24,519 nucleotides of DNA from Clostridia bacterium (GTDB taxonomy: Bacteria > Bacillota_A > Clostridia > Oscillospirales > CAG-272), in NCBI GenBank assembly GCA_017445115.1, contig JAFSUU010000126.1:1-24519 (forward strand). Reading direction: 5' to 3'. This document shows positions 16,531-24,155 of this stretch, one piece after another. The notes beneath the pieces were generated by a model. The model did not search any database, was not told the origin of the DNA, and saw only the letters and a list, made by a program, of their open reading frames with translations. Position 1 is the stretch's first letter. Every line of letters starts with the position of its first letter. The position numbers and the translations under genes are program-made.

Positions 16531-17154
16531 ATGTTTTGCAGAAACTGCGGAAACAATATCCCCGACAACGCCCCCTTCTGTCCCAACTGCGGGACCGCGA
16601 CCGGTGCGGGACAGCAGCAGTATCAGCAGCCCCGGCAGCAATACCAGCCGCCGCAACAGCAGCAGAATTACGGTCAGCAGCAATACGGGCAGCAAGGATA
16701 TCAGCAGCAGTACGGACAGCAGTACGGTCAGCAATATCAGCAAGCTTACGGACCGGCAAGAAAGCTCAACACCTCGAGGGGCCTTCTCAAATTCATACTC
16801 CTCACGATCATCACCATCGGTATTTATGCGATAGTTTATTTCTCGTCCGTTTCCGAGAGTATCAACGTCGCTGCAAGCCGCTATGACGGCAAAAAAACCA
16901 TGCATTACTGCCTGCTCTTCTTCCTTATAGGACCCATCACCTTACAAATTGCCACTCTCGTTTGGTTCCACAAGGTCTCAGGCAGGATCGGTGACGAGCT
17001 GAAACGCCGCGGGATCGCGTATTCCTTCAGCGCTTCGACTTACTGGCTCTGGGATATTCTCGGAGTGTTGATCTTGATCGGCCCATTCGTGTATCTCCAC
17101 AAGCTCAGCCGCGCCATGAACCTCATTTGCGAGGACTACAACGCAAGGGGTTAA
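16531..17154 (+). CDS. Zinc-ribbon, Gln/Tyr-rich membrane protein (DUF4234-like)
   Basis: The 207-residue protein has three parts. Residues 3-20 form a short zinc ribbon with CRNC and CPNC pairs (C3, C6, C17, C20). Residues 28-73 are a low-complexity linker made almost wholly of Gln, Tyr, Gly and Pro, with YGQQ-type repeats. The rest has three hydrophobic segments, near 84-104, 126-146 and 172-190; LLTIITIGIYAIVYF resembles the DUF4234 family. Function is unknown. GAGGTGA lies four bases before the ATG, behind a strong promoter. It is followed by the palindromic repeat copy 3, which may end its transcript. Confidence 0.85.
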   Translation: MFCRNCGNNIPDNAPFCPNCGTATGAGQQQYQQPRQQYQPPQQQQNYGQQQYGQQGYQQQYGQQYGQQYQQAYGPARKLNTSRGLLKFILLTIITIGIYAIVYFSSVSESINVAASRYDGKKTMHYCLLFFLIGPITLQIATLVWFHKVSGRIGDELKRRGIAYSFSASTYWLWDILGVLILIGPFVYLHKLSRAMNLICEDYNARG

Positions 17155-17177
17155 ATGAAAACAGGATATAAAATTAT

Positions 17178-17246
17178 GCGGAGGAAACTTTTTGAAAAAA
17201 GTTTCCTCCGCACCTCTTTCAAAAACTTCTCCGGAGAAGTTTTGAA
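17178..17246 (+). repeat. Palindromic repeat, copy 3 (hairpins A and B)
   Basis: Hairpin A (17178-17211) has a 15-bp perfect stem, GCGGAGGAAACTTTT, with a four-base loop. Hairpin B (17218-17246) pairs TTCAAAAACTTCTC with GAGAAGTTTTGAA, with one bulged base, and continues into GGGTTTTGTAAAA. It begins 24 bases after the zinc-ribbon gene stop and probably terminates it. The stem bases differ from copies 1 and 2 in a compensated way (GGGGAAAC versus GGAGGAAAC). Confidence 0.82.
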
Positions 17247-17283
17247 GGGTTTTGTAAAATTCACAAATATTTTGTTTTAAGTA

Positions 17284-17312
17284 TTGACAGTCGCGATTAA
17301 TTACTGTAAACC
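17284..17312 (+). promoter_or_regulatory. Possible promoter of the first lipoprotein
   Basis: A perfect TTGACA (17284-17289) is followed after 17 bases by TAAACC, a poor -10. The rest of the 17247-17388 gap shows no other feature. Confidence 0.35.
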
Positions 17313-17388
17313 GATTTATGGACAATAGACCAATATTAACCCGGTGAATTATCCGAAAAAGCTTTAAATAATAAAGGGAGGATAGATA

Positions 17389-17859
17389 ATGAGAAATCAT
17401 AAGTCAATTATTGTTATTATTCTTCTTATTATGACGTCAATAATTCTTTCCGGTTGTTTTTCTGACAGAGTGTTCTCATACGAAGAAATAAGTAATTATG
17501 TTTTTAAAAACGAAGAAGAGTTGGATAGCCTAATTAGTGATAATAAAGGGTTTGATGAGTCTGTTCATTTTGAATTTGAAAAGTATTTAGGATCTAGAAC
17601 GATAGTAAGAAGTGCATATTCATATTCTTCTGAAGTCATAGAATTCTATTGCGGTGGGGAAGGCTTAGCAAGCGATTCCAAGTATAGCGGATTTTATTAC
17701 TCAAAGAATGATGCATTTTTTGGTTTAGAATTTAACGAAAGCAGAAAAACTACAGAAGATGACGGATCTGTTATCTATCATGATCGTGATGGAATCTCTT
17801 ATGTTTACACAAAGAGAATATCTCCTTGCTGGTTTTATTATTACATGGAATGGCATTGA
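17389..17859 (+). CDS. Putative lipoprotein, paralogue 1 of a tandem pair
   Basis: The 156-residue product starts with a lipoprotein signal peptide: a charged start (MRNHK), a hydrophobic core and the lipobox LSGC with C23 as the lipidated cysteine. It should be anchored to the outer face of the membrane. The mature part is rich in acidic and aromatic residues and matches no family I know. It aligns with the next gene: YEEISNYV with YDKISEIV, VIEFYCGG with IIQFQCST, SGFYYSKNDAFFG with TGFYYTENDSPYA, and CWFYYYMEWH with WWFYYIRDC at the end. GGGAGG lies seven bases before the ATG. Base composition is clearly more AT-rich than the neighbours. Confidence 0.85.
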   Translation: MRNHKSIIVIILLIMTSIILSGCFSDRVFSYEEISNYVFKNEEELDSLISDNKGFDESVHFEFEKYLGSRTIVRSAYSYSSEVIEFYCGGEGLASDSKYSGFYYSKNDAFFGLEFNESRKTTEDDGSVIYHDRDGISYVYTKRISPCWFYYYMEWH

Positions 17860-17989
17860 TAAGACAGGGGACTTTTAACGTAATACAGTGGACGCATAAC
17901 GTGAAAGCAAAGCCGAGGTAATAAGTAAAGAGGCGCAAAAACCAAACCCATAATAAATGACGGTTCTAAGTATCTTGTTTGTAATTAAA
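17860..17989 (+). repeat. 3' flanking direct repeat, copy 1
   Basis: The sequence after the first lipoprotein stop (TAAGACAGGGG...) recurs after the second at 18496-18601. The best-preserved block is 36 bases, 17933-17968 against 18549-18584, with one difference (GCGCAAAAACCAAACCCATA and onward). Similarity runs to AATTAAA at 17983-17989. It contains no ORF. Confidence 0.85.
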
Positions 17990-18006
17990 TGGAGTGATGT
18001 GTTATT

Positions 18007-18498
18007 ATGAAGAAAATAGCAATATTTTTATCGATTGTCCTTATGTTTCCCGTCTTATTATCTTCCTGTGATGAGTTATTCGGATTTATCCTGGTATATG
18101 ATGGAAGCAAGCTGTTAGATTATGATAAAATATCTGAAATAGTATTAGATAACATTGATATTCTCGAAACAACCGTTTTGCTCAAAGATGATGAAATAAG
18201 AAAAGAACTGCAAGATCAACTAATAGGTGAGTATTCGGTCGATAGCGTAATGACATATGCGACAAAACCAAAAATAATACAATTCCAATGTAGTACATTT
18301 GGCAATGCTCAGAATATCCAAATAACAGGATTTTATTATACAGAAAATGATTCACCCTACGCTTTTAAATACACTTATTCTGAACGAGAAATAATTAATG
18401 AAGAGGAGTATTTGTATTCAATAGACGAGCCTGGTGACTTTATAAAGGTTAAAAAAATATGTGCTCATTGGTGGTTTTATTATATTAGAGATTGTTAA
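18007..18498 (+). CDS. Putative lipoprotein, paralogue 2 of a tandem pair
   Basis: The 163-residue product has a lipoprotein signal ending in LSSC (C21). It is a diverged paralogue of the preceding lipoprotein, with shared landmarks along its whole length and the same aromatic C-terminal end (WWFYYIRDC). The start is fixed by an in-frame stop at 17995-17997; GGAG lies 12 bases before the ATG, a long spacing that suggests weak translation. The stop TAA is the first three bases of the TAAGACAGGGG repeat, whereas in paralogue 1 the aligned TGT codon has become TGA, one codon earlier. Function is unknown. Confidence 0.83.
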   Translation: MKKIAIFLSIVLMFPVLLSSCDELFGFILVYDGSKLLDYDKISEIVLDNIDILETTVLLKDDEIRKELQDQLIGEYSVDSVMTYATKPKIIQFQCSTFGNAQNIQITGFYYTENDSPYAFKYTYSEREIINEEEYLYSIDEPGDFIKVKKICAHWWFYYIRDC

Positions 18499-18601
18499 GA
18501 CAGGGGTCGGTTAGCGTGAAAACAAGTCTAAGAAAATAGTAAAAAAGAGCGCAAAAACCAAACCCATAATAAATGACTGTTCTATGTCTTGACGAATTAA
18601 A
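18496..18601 (+). repeat. 3' flanking direct repeat, copy 2
   Basis: This matches 17860-17989: TAAGACAGGGG, then GCGTGAAA, then the 36-base block at 18549-18584 and AATTAAA at 18595-18601. It shows that the duplicated unit included DNA after the gene, not only the coding sequence. Confidence 0.85.
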
Positions 18602-18618
18602 ATCTTTTGAGAACTTAA

Positions 18619-18652
18619 AAACACGGGCTCGGAGTGATCCGAGCCCGTGTTT
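18619..18652 (+). terminator. Strong hairpin terminator, probably bidirectional
   Basis: A perfect 15-bp stem (AACACGGGCTCGGA and its complement) closes a GTGA loop. On plus it is followed by TATGTTTG, on minus by TTAAGTTC with T residues at the stem foot. It can end the plus-strand lipoprotein transcript and the minus-strand SPFH transcript. Confidence 0.8.
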
Positions 18653-18726
18653 ATGTTTGCTATATTTAATGAATTGACGCTATATTTCAAAACACTGGGA
18701 AAAATCCTCTGTTTTCCTACCTTCCC

Positions 18727-18780
18727 CGTTTGAAAATTTTTGAAGGGTTTTAAGGGGGACTTTTCCAAAAGCCCCCTTAA
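18727..18780 (-). repeat. Diverged relative of the palindromic repeat
   Basis: The hairpin TTAAGGGGG-A-CTTTT / AAAAG-CCCCCTTAA (18750-18780, one bulged A) lies just past the SPFH gene stop. Beside it, TTTTTGAAGGGTTTT (18737-18751) closely resembles the end of copy 3. Hairpin B is degraded. I regard it as a distant fourth member of the family. Confidence 0.55.
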
Positions 18781-18792
18781 TGCATCTTCTGC

Positions 18793-19767
18793 TTAATTCT
18801 TCTTTTTCCCGTCGCAGCAGGGGTCGGACTTGACCTCGACCGGATCTGGCGTGTCGTCGGGAGCCGTTGCGGTCCCGAGGCCGGATGCCTCGCTGAACAT
18901 AACGTCGCGGGAAACCGCGTTTACAGCGTCGGTGGGAACTATAAGCTTCGCGGCTCTGCCGTTTGCAAGTTTTGCGAGAGTCTCGTATCTCTTGAGTTCG
19001 AGAACTGCCGCGTCAGCGCCGGCATCTTTGAGCGCGCGAAGACCTGCGGCTTCCGCCTCTCTTGCGAGAAGAACGGCTTTCGCTTCACCTTCCGCTCTGG
19101 CGATGCGCGCGTCGCGCTCACCTTCGGCGGCGAGGATCATCGCCTGCTTTTCACCTTCGGCTCTCGTGATAGCGGCGGCCTTGTGACCTTCCGCCTGGAG
19201 AAGCGTTTCACGTCTGTCGCGCTCCGCTTTCATCTGCTTTTCCATCGCGGACTGGATCTCCTGCGGAGGAATGATGTTCTTCAGCTCCACGCGGGATACC
19301 TTGATGCCCCATTTGTCCGTCGCATCGTCGAGGATCGACGTCATCTTTCCGTTGATCGTGTCGCGGGACGTCAGCGTTCCGTCGAGTTCGAGCTCGCCGA
19401 CGAGGTTACGAAGAGTCGTCGCCGCAAGATTTTCGAGCGCACTGACCGGGTTGACCGCGCCGTAGGTGTAAAGTTTAGCGTCAAATACCTTGAAATAAAC
19501 GACGGTGTCTATCTGCATCGTGACGTTATCTTTTGTGATAACAGGCTGAGGGGGTGAGTCGAGCACCTGCTCCTTAAGCGTGATCTTCTTCGAGATCTTT
19601 TCAAAGAACGGCACTTTTACGTGTATGCCCGCAGTCCACGTCGCGTGATATTTGCCGAGAAGCTCAATGACGTATTCGTTCGCCTGAGGTACGACAACTA
19701 TATTGGAGATCAGGATCAGAAACAGAAGTACGCCTGCTCCTATAAGAATGTATGTTCCAACTCCCAT
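18793..19767 (-). CDS. SPFH/Band 7 (stomatin-prohibitin-like) membrane protein
   Basis: The 324-residue protein has one N-terminal membrane segment (about residues 5-27) followed by an SPFH domain (VVVPQANEYVIELLGKYHATW through VSRVELKNIIPP). A charged coiled coil with repeated AEGE/AEGER units follows (about 185-250), then a short tail with a CC pair (DPCCDGKKK). SPFH proteins form large membrane-associated rings that organise protein complexes or proteases. The partner NfeD or a protease gene often found next to such proteins is not beside it here. GGAGG is seven bases before the ATG. No convincing promoter lies in the 80-base gap, so it may be transcribed with the upstream FAD protein. Confidence 0.93.
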   Translation of the reverse strand: MGVGTYILIGAGVLLFLILISNIVVVPQANEYVIELLGKYHATWTAGIHVKVPFFEKISKKITLKEQVLDSPPQPVITKDNVTMQIDTVVYFKVFDAKLYTYGAVNPVSALENLAATTLRNLVGELELDGTLTSRDTINGKMTSILDDATDKWGIKVSRVELKNIIPPQEIQSAMEKQMKAERDRRETLLQAEGHKAAAITRAEGEKQAMILAAEGERDARIARAEGEAKAVLLAREAEAAGLRALKDAGADAAVLELKRYETLAKLANGRAAKLIVPTDAVNAVSRDVMFSEASGLGTATAPDDTPDPVEVKSDPCCDGKKKN

Positions 19768-19847
19768 GATATTCCTCCGTTATTCGGGCTTTGCCCGTAT
19801 TTTGTAATCAGAAACGCTGTTCAAAAAACTTTTTCGCCGGAATTTCG

Positions 19848-21239
19848 TCAGACGAGCTGCCTGCCCATCAGAACGCCCATCACAGACGCCATCATAAGCC
19901 CTCTCGTCCAGCCGCTCGAGTCTCCGAGACAGTGCAGACCTTTGATGTTAGTGTTGAATTTCTCATCCATTTTTATTCTGTTGCTGTAGAACTTCAGCTC
20001 GGGGGAATAAAGGAGAGTTTCTATCGACGCGAAGCCGGGAACGACGTGATCGACCGCCTTGATGAAGTTTATGATGTTCACCATAGCGCGGTAAGGCATC
20101 GCCGCCGTGATGTCGCCCGCGACGGCGTCCGGGAGCGTCGGCTTAACGTTCGACTGCGCGAGCTCCTTGTCCCACGTACGCTTTCCGTCGAGAATGTCGC
20201 CGAAGCGCTGAACGAGGATGTGCCCCGCGCCGAGCATATTAGTCAGCTCGCCTACCTTTTGAGCGTACTCTATCGGCTGGTTGAACGGATGATTGAAGTT
20301 GTGAGATACGAGGATCGCGAGATTCGTGTTCTGGCTCTTCAGATCCTTGTACGAATGCCCGTTCACGACCGCGAGATCGTTGTCGTAGTTCTCCTGCGCG
20401 ACGAATCCGCCGGGATTCTGGCAGAAAGTCCTTACCTTATTTTTATAGGGCTGAGGATATCCGACGAGTTTCGACTCGTAAAGCACCTCGTTGACCTTTT
20501 CGATGACCTCGTTCCTCACCTCGACGCGCACGCCGATATCGACAGTGCCGGGAGCGTGAGCGATCCCGTGCTCGGCGCAGATCTTCTCAAGCCAGTCCGC
20601 GCCACGGCGACCGGTCGCAACGACGGTCGTGTCCGCGAGATACTCGATGGTCTCTTTTCCGTCCGTCAGCGTGACGCCGAGACAGACAGAATCCTTGAGG
20701 ATCAGATCGACGCACTCGTAGCCGAACATTATCTCGACGCCGTTTTTCAAAAGATACTGCTCTATCTCGTAGTAGAGATTCTGCGCTTTTTCCGTGCCGA
20801 GATGGCGTATCGGGCAGTCGACGAGCTTTAACCCCGCCTGGATCGCCCTCTTGCGGATCTCTTTAACTTCATCGGAATTGTTTATCCCCTCGACGTGAGT
20901 GTCCGCGCCGAAATCGAGATAGATCCCGTCGGTGTAATTTATCGTTTCCTGAGCCAGATCCTCGCCGATCAGCTGGGGGAGATCTCCGCCCACCTCGTAG
21001 CTGAGCGAAAGCTTGCCGTCGGAAAACGCGCCTGCGCCCGAAAAGCCCGTCGTGATATGGCAGTACGGCTTGCAGTTCATACATTTCTTCGTCTTTATCT
21101 TAGGACAGGTGCGGTTCTCCACCGCGCGCCCTTTTTCAACTATTACTATTTTCTTTTTCGTTCCGTTTTTAATCATTTCGATAGCGGTAAAAATACCGGC
21201 GGGGCCGGCTCCCACTATCAAAACGTCCGTCTTTTCCAT
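19848..21239 (-). CDS. FAD-dependent oxidoreductase, COG2509 type
   Basis: The 463-residue protein starts with a dinucleotide-binding fold (VLIVGAGPAGIFTA, residues 7-20). A four-cysteine cluster follows (C45, C53, C56, C60; CPKIKTKKCMNCKPYC), then the family segment GFSGAGAFSDGKLSL. The C-terminal FAD segment is CLGDSSGWTRGLMMASVMG. These features mark the uncharacterised FAD-utilising dehydrogenase family COG2509; its substrate is unknown. The cysteine spacing could hold a metal or disulphide (inference). The gene has its own promoter (21283-21311), divergent from ppdK, and may be co-transcribed with the SPFH gene 80 bases downstream. Confidence 0.92.
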   Translation of the reverse strand: MEKTDVLIVGAGPAGIFTAIEMIKNGTKKKIVIVEKGRAVENRTCPKIKTKKCMNCKPYCHITTGFSGAGAFSDGKLSLSYEVGGDLPQLIGEDLAQETINYTDGIYLDFGADTHVEGINNSDEVKEIRKRAIQAGLKLVDCPIRHLGTEKAQNLYYEIEQYLLKNGVEIMFGYECVDLILKDSVCLGVTLTDGKETIEYLADTTVVATGRRGADWLEKICAEHGIAHAPGTVDIGVRVEVRNEVIEKVNEVLYESKLVGYPQPYKNKVRTFCQNPGGFVAQENYDNDLAVVNGHSYKDLKSQNTNLAILVSHNFNHPFNQPIEYAQKVGELTNMLGAGHILVQRFGDILDGKRTWDKELAQSNVKPTLPDAVAGDITAAMPYRAMVNIINFIKAVDHVVPGFASIETLLYSPELKFYSNRIKMDEKFNTNIKGLHCLGDSSGWTRGLMMASVMGVLMGRQLV

Positions 21240-21282
21240 TTTGCACCTTCAATGTATTATTCGCGGAAAAACCCGCACTTAT

Positions 21283-21311
21283 ATGATACCAATTTTACGA
21301 TGAAAAGTCAA
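21283..21311 (-). promoter_or_regulatory. Sigma-A-type promoter of the FAD protein gene
   Basis: On the minus strand, TTGACT (21306-21311) and TATCAT (21283-21288) are 17 bases apart. Transcription would start near 21276, about 36 bases before the ATG. The promoter faces away from the ppdK promoter in the shared 270-base gap. Confidence 0.78.
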
Positions 21312-21410
21312 GGGTAATACCGCGCCTCTGCCGCGCGGCGCTCCGCAATCGTAAATTTTTTTTTAACTTTTCAAAAAAATCAAAAATTTGTAGATTTTTT
21401 ACCTTTATTA

Positions 21411-21419
21411 TGGTATAAT
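21411..21419 (+). promoter_or_regulatory. Extended -10 promoter of ppdK
   Basis: TGGTATAAT is a perfect extended -10; the -35 position (TAGATT) is poor. Transcription would start near 21426, leaving a leader of about 84 bases. The leader holds a weak hairpin (GCCGGG at 21432-21437 with CCCGGC at 21450-21455). GGAGG lies 12 bases before the ppdK ATG. Confidence 0.68.
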
Positions 21420-21509
21420 ACCGTTTATGGTGCCGGGGGTTTAGAATTTCCCGGCAATTATCTCGATTTTTATTAAAAAATATTATTTATACGGAGGTTC
21501 CAAAAGAAC

Positions 21510-24155
21510 ATGGCAACAAAGTACGTTTACCTGTTTACAGAAGGAAACGCAACGATGCGTAATCTCCTCGGCGGAAAAGGCGCTAACCTCGCAGAGATGA
21601 CCAATATCGGTCTTCCCGTTCCCCAGGGCTTTACGATCACGACGGAAGCATGCACGAAGTACTACGAAGACGGCAGAAAGATCAACGACGAGATCATGGC
21701 TGAGATCATGGAATACGTCGCAAAAATGGAAGAGATCAACGGCAAGAAATTCGGCGATCTCAAGAATCCTCTTCTCGTATCGGTCCGCTCGGGCGCAAGA
21801 GCATCCATGCCCGGCATGATGGACACGATCCTCAACCTCGGTCTCAACGATGAAGTCGTTGAAGCAATGATCGCGGGCAACCCGGATCCCAAATTCAAGA
21901 GATTCGTTTACGACTCTTACAGAAGATTTATCCAGATGTTCTCCGACGTCGTTATGGAAGTCGGCAAGAAATATTTTGAAGAGCTCATCGACAAGATGAA
22001 GGCCGAGAAGGGCGTTGAATTCGACGTAGACCTCACCGCTGACGACCTCAAAGAGCTCGCACGTCAGTTCAAGGCTGAATACAAGGCAAAGATCGGCGAG
22101 GACTTCCCAGCAGATCCTAAGGTACAGCTTTACGAAGCTATCCGCGCCGTATTCCGTTCCTGGGACAACCCTCGCGCAAACGTATACCGCCGCGACAACG
22201 ATATCCCCTACAGCTGGGGCACGGCAGTCAACGTAATGCCGATGGTATTCGGTAACCTGAACAACAACTCCGGTACGGGCGTCGCTTTCACGCGTGACCC
22301 CGCAACGGGCGAAAAGAAGCTCATGGGCGAGTTCCTCGTGAACGCACAGGGCGAAGACGTCGTCGCAGGCGTCCGCACACCTATGCCGATCGCTCAGATG
22401 GCAGAGCAGTTCCCCGAAGCATACGCAGATTTCGTAAAGGTCTGCGATCTTCTCGAAGCTCACTACCACGACATGCAGGACATGGAGTTCACCGTCGAGA
22501 ACGGCAAGCTCTATATGCTCCAGTGCCGTAACGGCAAGAGAACGGCTCCCGCCGCTCTCCAGATCGCGTGCGACCTCGTCGACGAGGGCATGAAGACAGA
22601 GGAAGAGGCGGTCCTCATGATCGACCCGCGTAACCTCGACACTCTTCTCCACCCGCAGTTCGACGCGAAGGCTCTCAAGGCCGCGAAGCCTCTCGGCAAG
22701 GGTCTCGGCGCATCCCCCGGCGCTGCCTGCGGCAAGGTCGTGTTCACGGCTGACGACGCGGAAGCCTGGAAAGCCCGCGGCGAAAAGGTCGTCCTCGTCC
22801 GTCTCGAGACCTCTCCCGAGGATATCACCGGCATGAAGGCCGCTCAGGGCATCCTCACCGTCCGCGGCGGCATGACTTCCCACGCGGCTGTCGTTGCCCG
22901 CGGCATGGGCACCTGCTGCGTCTCCGGCTGCGGCGACATCGTCATGGACGAAGCCAACAAGCAATTCACCCTCGCCGGCAAGACCTTCAAGGAAGGCGAC
23001 TTCATCTCCATCGACGGCTCCACCGGCAACATCTACGACGGCCTGATCCCCACGGTCGACGCTTCCATCGGCGGCGACTTCGGACGCATCATGGGCTGGG
23101 CGGACAAGTACCGCACCATGAAGGTCCGCACCAACGCCGACACCCCGAGAGACGCGAAGAAGGCCCGTGAACTCGGCGCCGAAGGCATCGGCCTCTGCCG
23201 TACCGAGCACATGTTCTTCGAGCCGGAGAGAATCGCCGCGTTCCGCGAAATGATCTGCTCCGACACCGCCGAGGCCCGCGAAAAGGCTCTGGCGAAGATC
23301 CTGCCCTACCAGCAGAGCGACTTCGAAGCCCTTTACGAGGCTCTGGAAGGCACTCCTGTCTGCATCCGCTTCCTCGACCCGCCGCTCCATGAGTTCGTTC
23401 CCACCGAAGAGCGCGAGATCAAGGAACTGGCCGACGCGATGGGCAAGACCGTCGAGGATATCAAGGATATCACCGTCGCCCTCCACGAGACCAACCCGAT
23501 GATGGGTCACCGCGGCTGCCGTCTGGCCGTCACCTACCCCGAGATCGCGAAGATGCAGACCCAGGCCGTGATCCGCGCCGCCATCAACGTCCAGAAGAAG
23601 CATCCCGACTGGACCATCGAGCCCGAGATCATGATCCCGCTGGTCGGCGAAATCAAGGAACTCAAGTACGTGAAGAACTTCGTCGTCGAGACCGCTGACG
23701 CCGAGATCAAGGCCGCCGGCGCCGACCTCACATATCAGGTCGGCACGATGATCGAGATCCCCCGCGCCGCTCTCACCGCGGACGAAATCGCCAAGGAAGC
23801 GGACTTCTTCTGCTTCGGCACCAACGACCTGACCCAGATGACCTACGGCTTCTCCCGCGACGACGCCGGCAAGTTCCTCGGCTCCTACTACGACGCGAAG
23901 ATCCTCGAGAACGACCCGTTCGCGAAGCTCGACCAGATCGGCGTCGGCAAGCTGATGAAGATGGCCATCTCCCTCGGCAGACCCGTCAATCCGAAGCTGC
24001 ACGTCGGTATCTGCGGCGAGCACGGCGGCGACCCGGCCTCCGTTGAGTTCTGCAACGAGATCGGCCTCGACTACGTCTCCTGCAGCCCGTTCCGCGTTCC
24101 GATCGCCCGTCTTGCCGCCGCCCAGGCCGCTATCCGTAAAGGGGAGGCTAAATAA
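21510..24155 (+). CDS. ppdK: Pyruvate, phosphate dikinase
   Basis: The 881-residue enzyme interconverts pyruvate + ATP + Pi and PEP + AMP + PPi; in anaerobes it commonly runs toward pyruvate. The N-terminal ATP-grasp region opens with YLFTEGNATMRNLLGGKGAN, close to the characterised clostridial enzyme. The swivelling phosphohistidine domain has GGMTSHAAVVARG with catalytic H458. The C-terminal PEP-binding barrel has GICGEHGGDP with the acid-base cysteine C835, and the usual CSPFRVPIARLAAAQA end. Length is normal. Codon choice changes part-way: the first third uses GCA, ACG, AGA and CTT freely, while from about 22.85 kb GCC, ACC, CTG and CGC dominate. The reading frame stays intact. Monocistronic, with a strong terminator at 24287. 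Confidence 0.98.
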   Translation: MATKYVYLFTEGNATMRNLLGGKGANLAEMTNIGLPVPQGFTITTEACTKYYEDGRKINDEIMAEIMEYVAKMEEINGKKFGDLKNPLLVSVRSGARASMPGMMDTILNLGLNDEVVEAMIAGNPDPKFKRFVYDSYRRFIQMFSDVVMEVGKKYFEELIDKMKAEKGVEFDVDLTADDLKELARQFKAEYKAKIGEDFPADPKVQLYEAIRAVFRSWDNPRANVYRRDNDIPYSWGTAVNVMPMVFGNLNNNSGTGVAFTRDPATGEKKLMGEFLVNAQGEDVVAGVRTPMPIAQMAEQFPEAYADFVKVCDLLEAHYHDMQDMEFTVENGKLYMLQCRNGKRTAPAALQIACDLVDEGMKTEEEAVLMIDPRNLDTLLHPQFDAKALKAAKPLGKGLGASPGAACGKVVFTADDAEAWKARGEKVVLVRLETSPEDITGMKAAQGILTVRGGMTSHAAVVARGMGTCCVSGCGDIVMDEANKQFTLAGKTFKEGDFISIDGSTGNIYDGLIPTVDASIGGDFGRIMGWADKYRTMKVRTNADTPRDAKKARELGAEGIGLCRTEHMFFEPERIAAFREMICSDTAEAREKALAKILPYQQSDFEALYEALEGTPVCIRFLDPPLHEFVPTEEREIKELADAMGKTVEDIKDITVALHETNPMMGHRGCRLAVTYPEIAKMQTQAVIRAAINVQKKHPDWTIEPEIMIPLVGEIKELKYVKNFVVETADAEIKAAGADLTYQVGTMIEIPRAALTADEIAKEADFFCFGTNDLTQMTYGFSRDDAGKFLGSYYDAKILENDPFAKLDQIGVGKLMKMAISLGRPVNPKLHVGICGEHGGDPASVEFCNEIGLDYVSCSPFRVPIARLAAAQAAIRKGEAK

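Noticed and set aside
15836..18601. Phage-defence or mobile-element system around the ImmA/IrrE gene and the lipoprotein pair
   Set aside because: No integrase, transposase, repressor, toxin-antitoxin pair, nuclease or CRISPR repeat was found nearby; the genes are on opposite strands and separately promoted.
18511..18768. An 85-codon minus-strand frame downstream of the lipoproteins
   Set aside because: It runs across a strong terminator hairpin and the repeat copy, and has no ribosome site or recognisable sequence.
19768..19847. Promoter and terminator between the COG2509 and SPFH genes
   Set aside because: TTGAAC has no acceptable -10 at 16-18 bases, and the CGGGC/GCCCG hairpin is short with no T-run on the minus strand.
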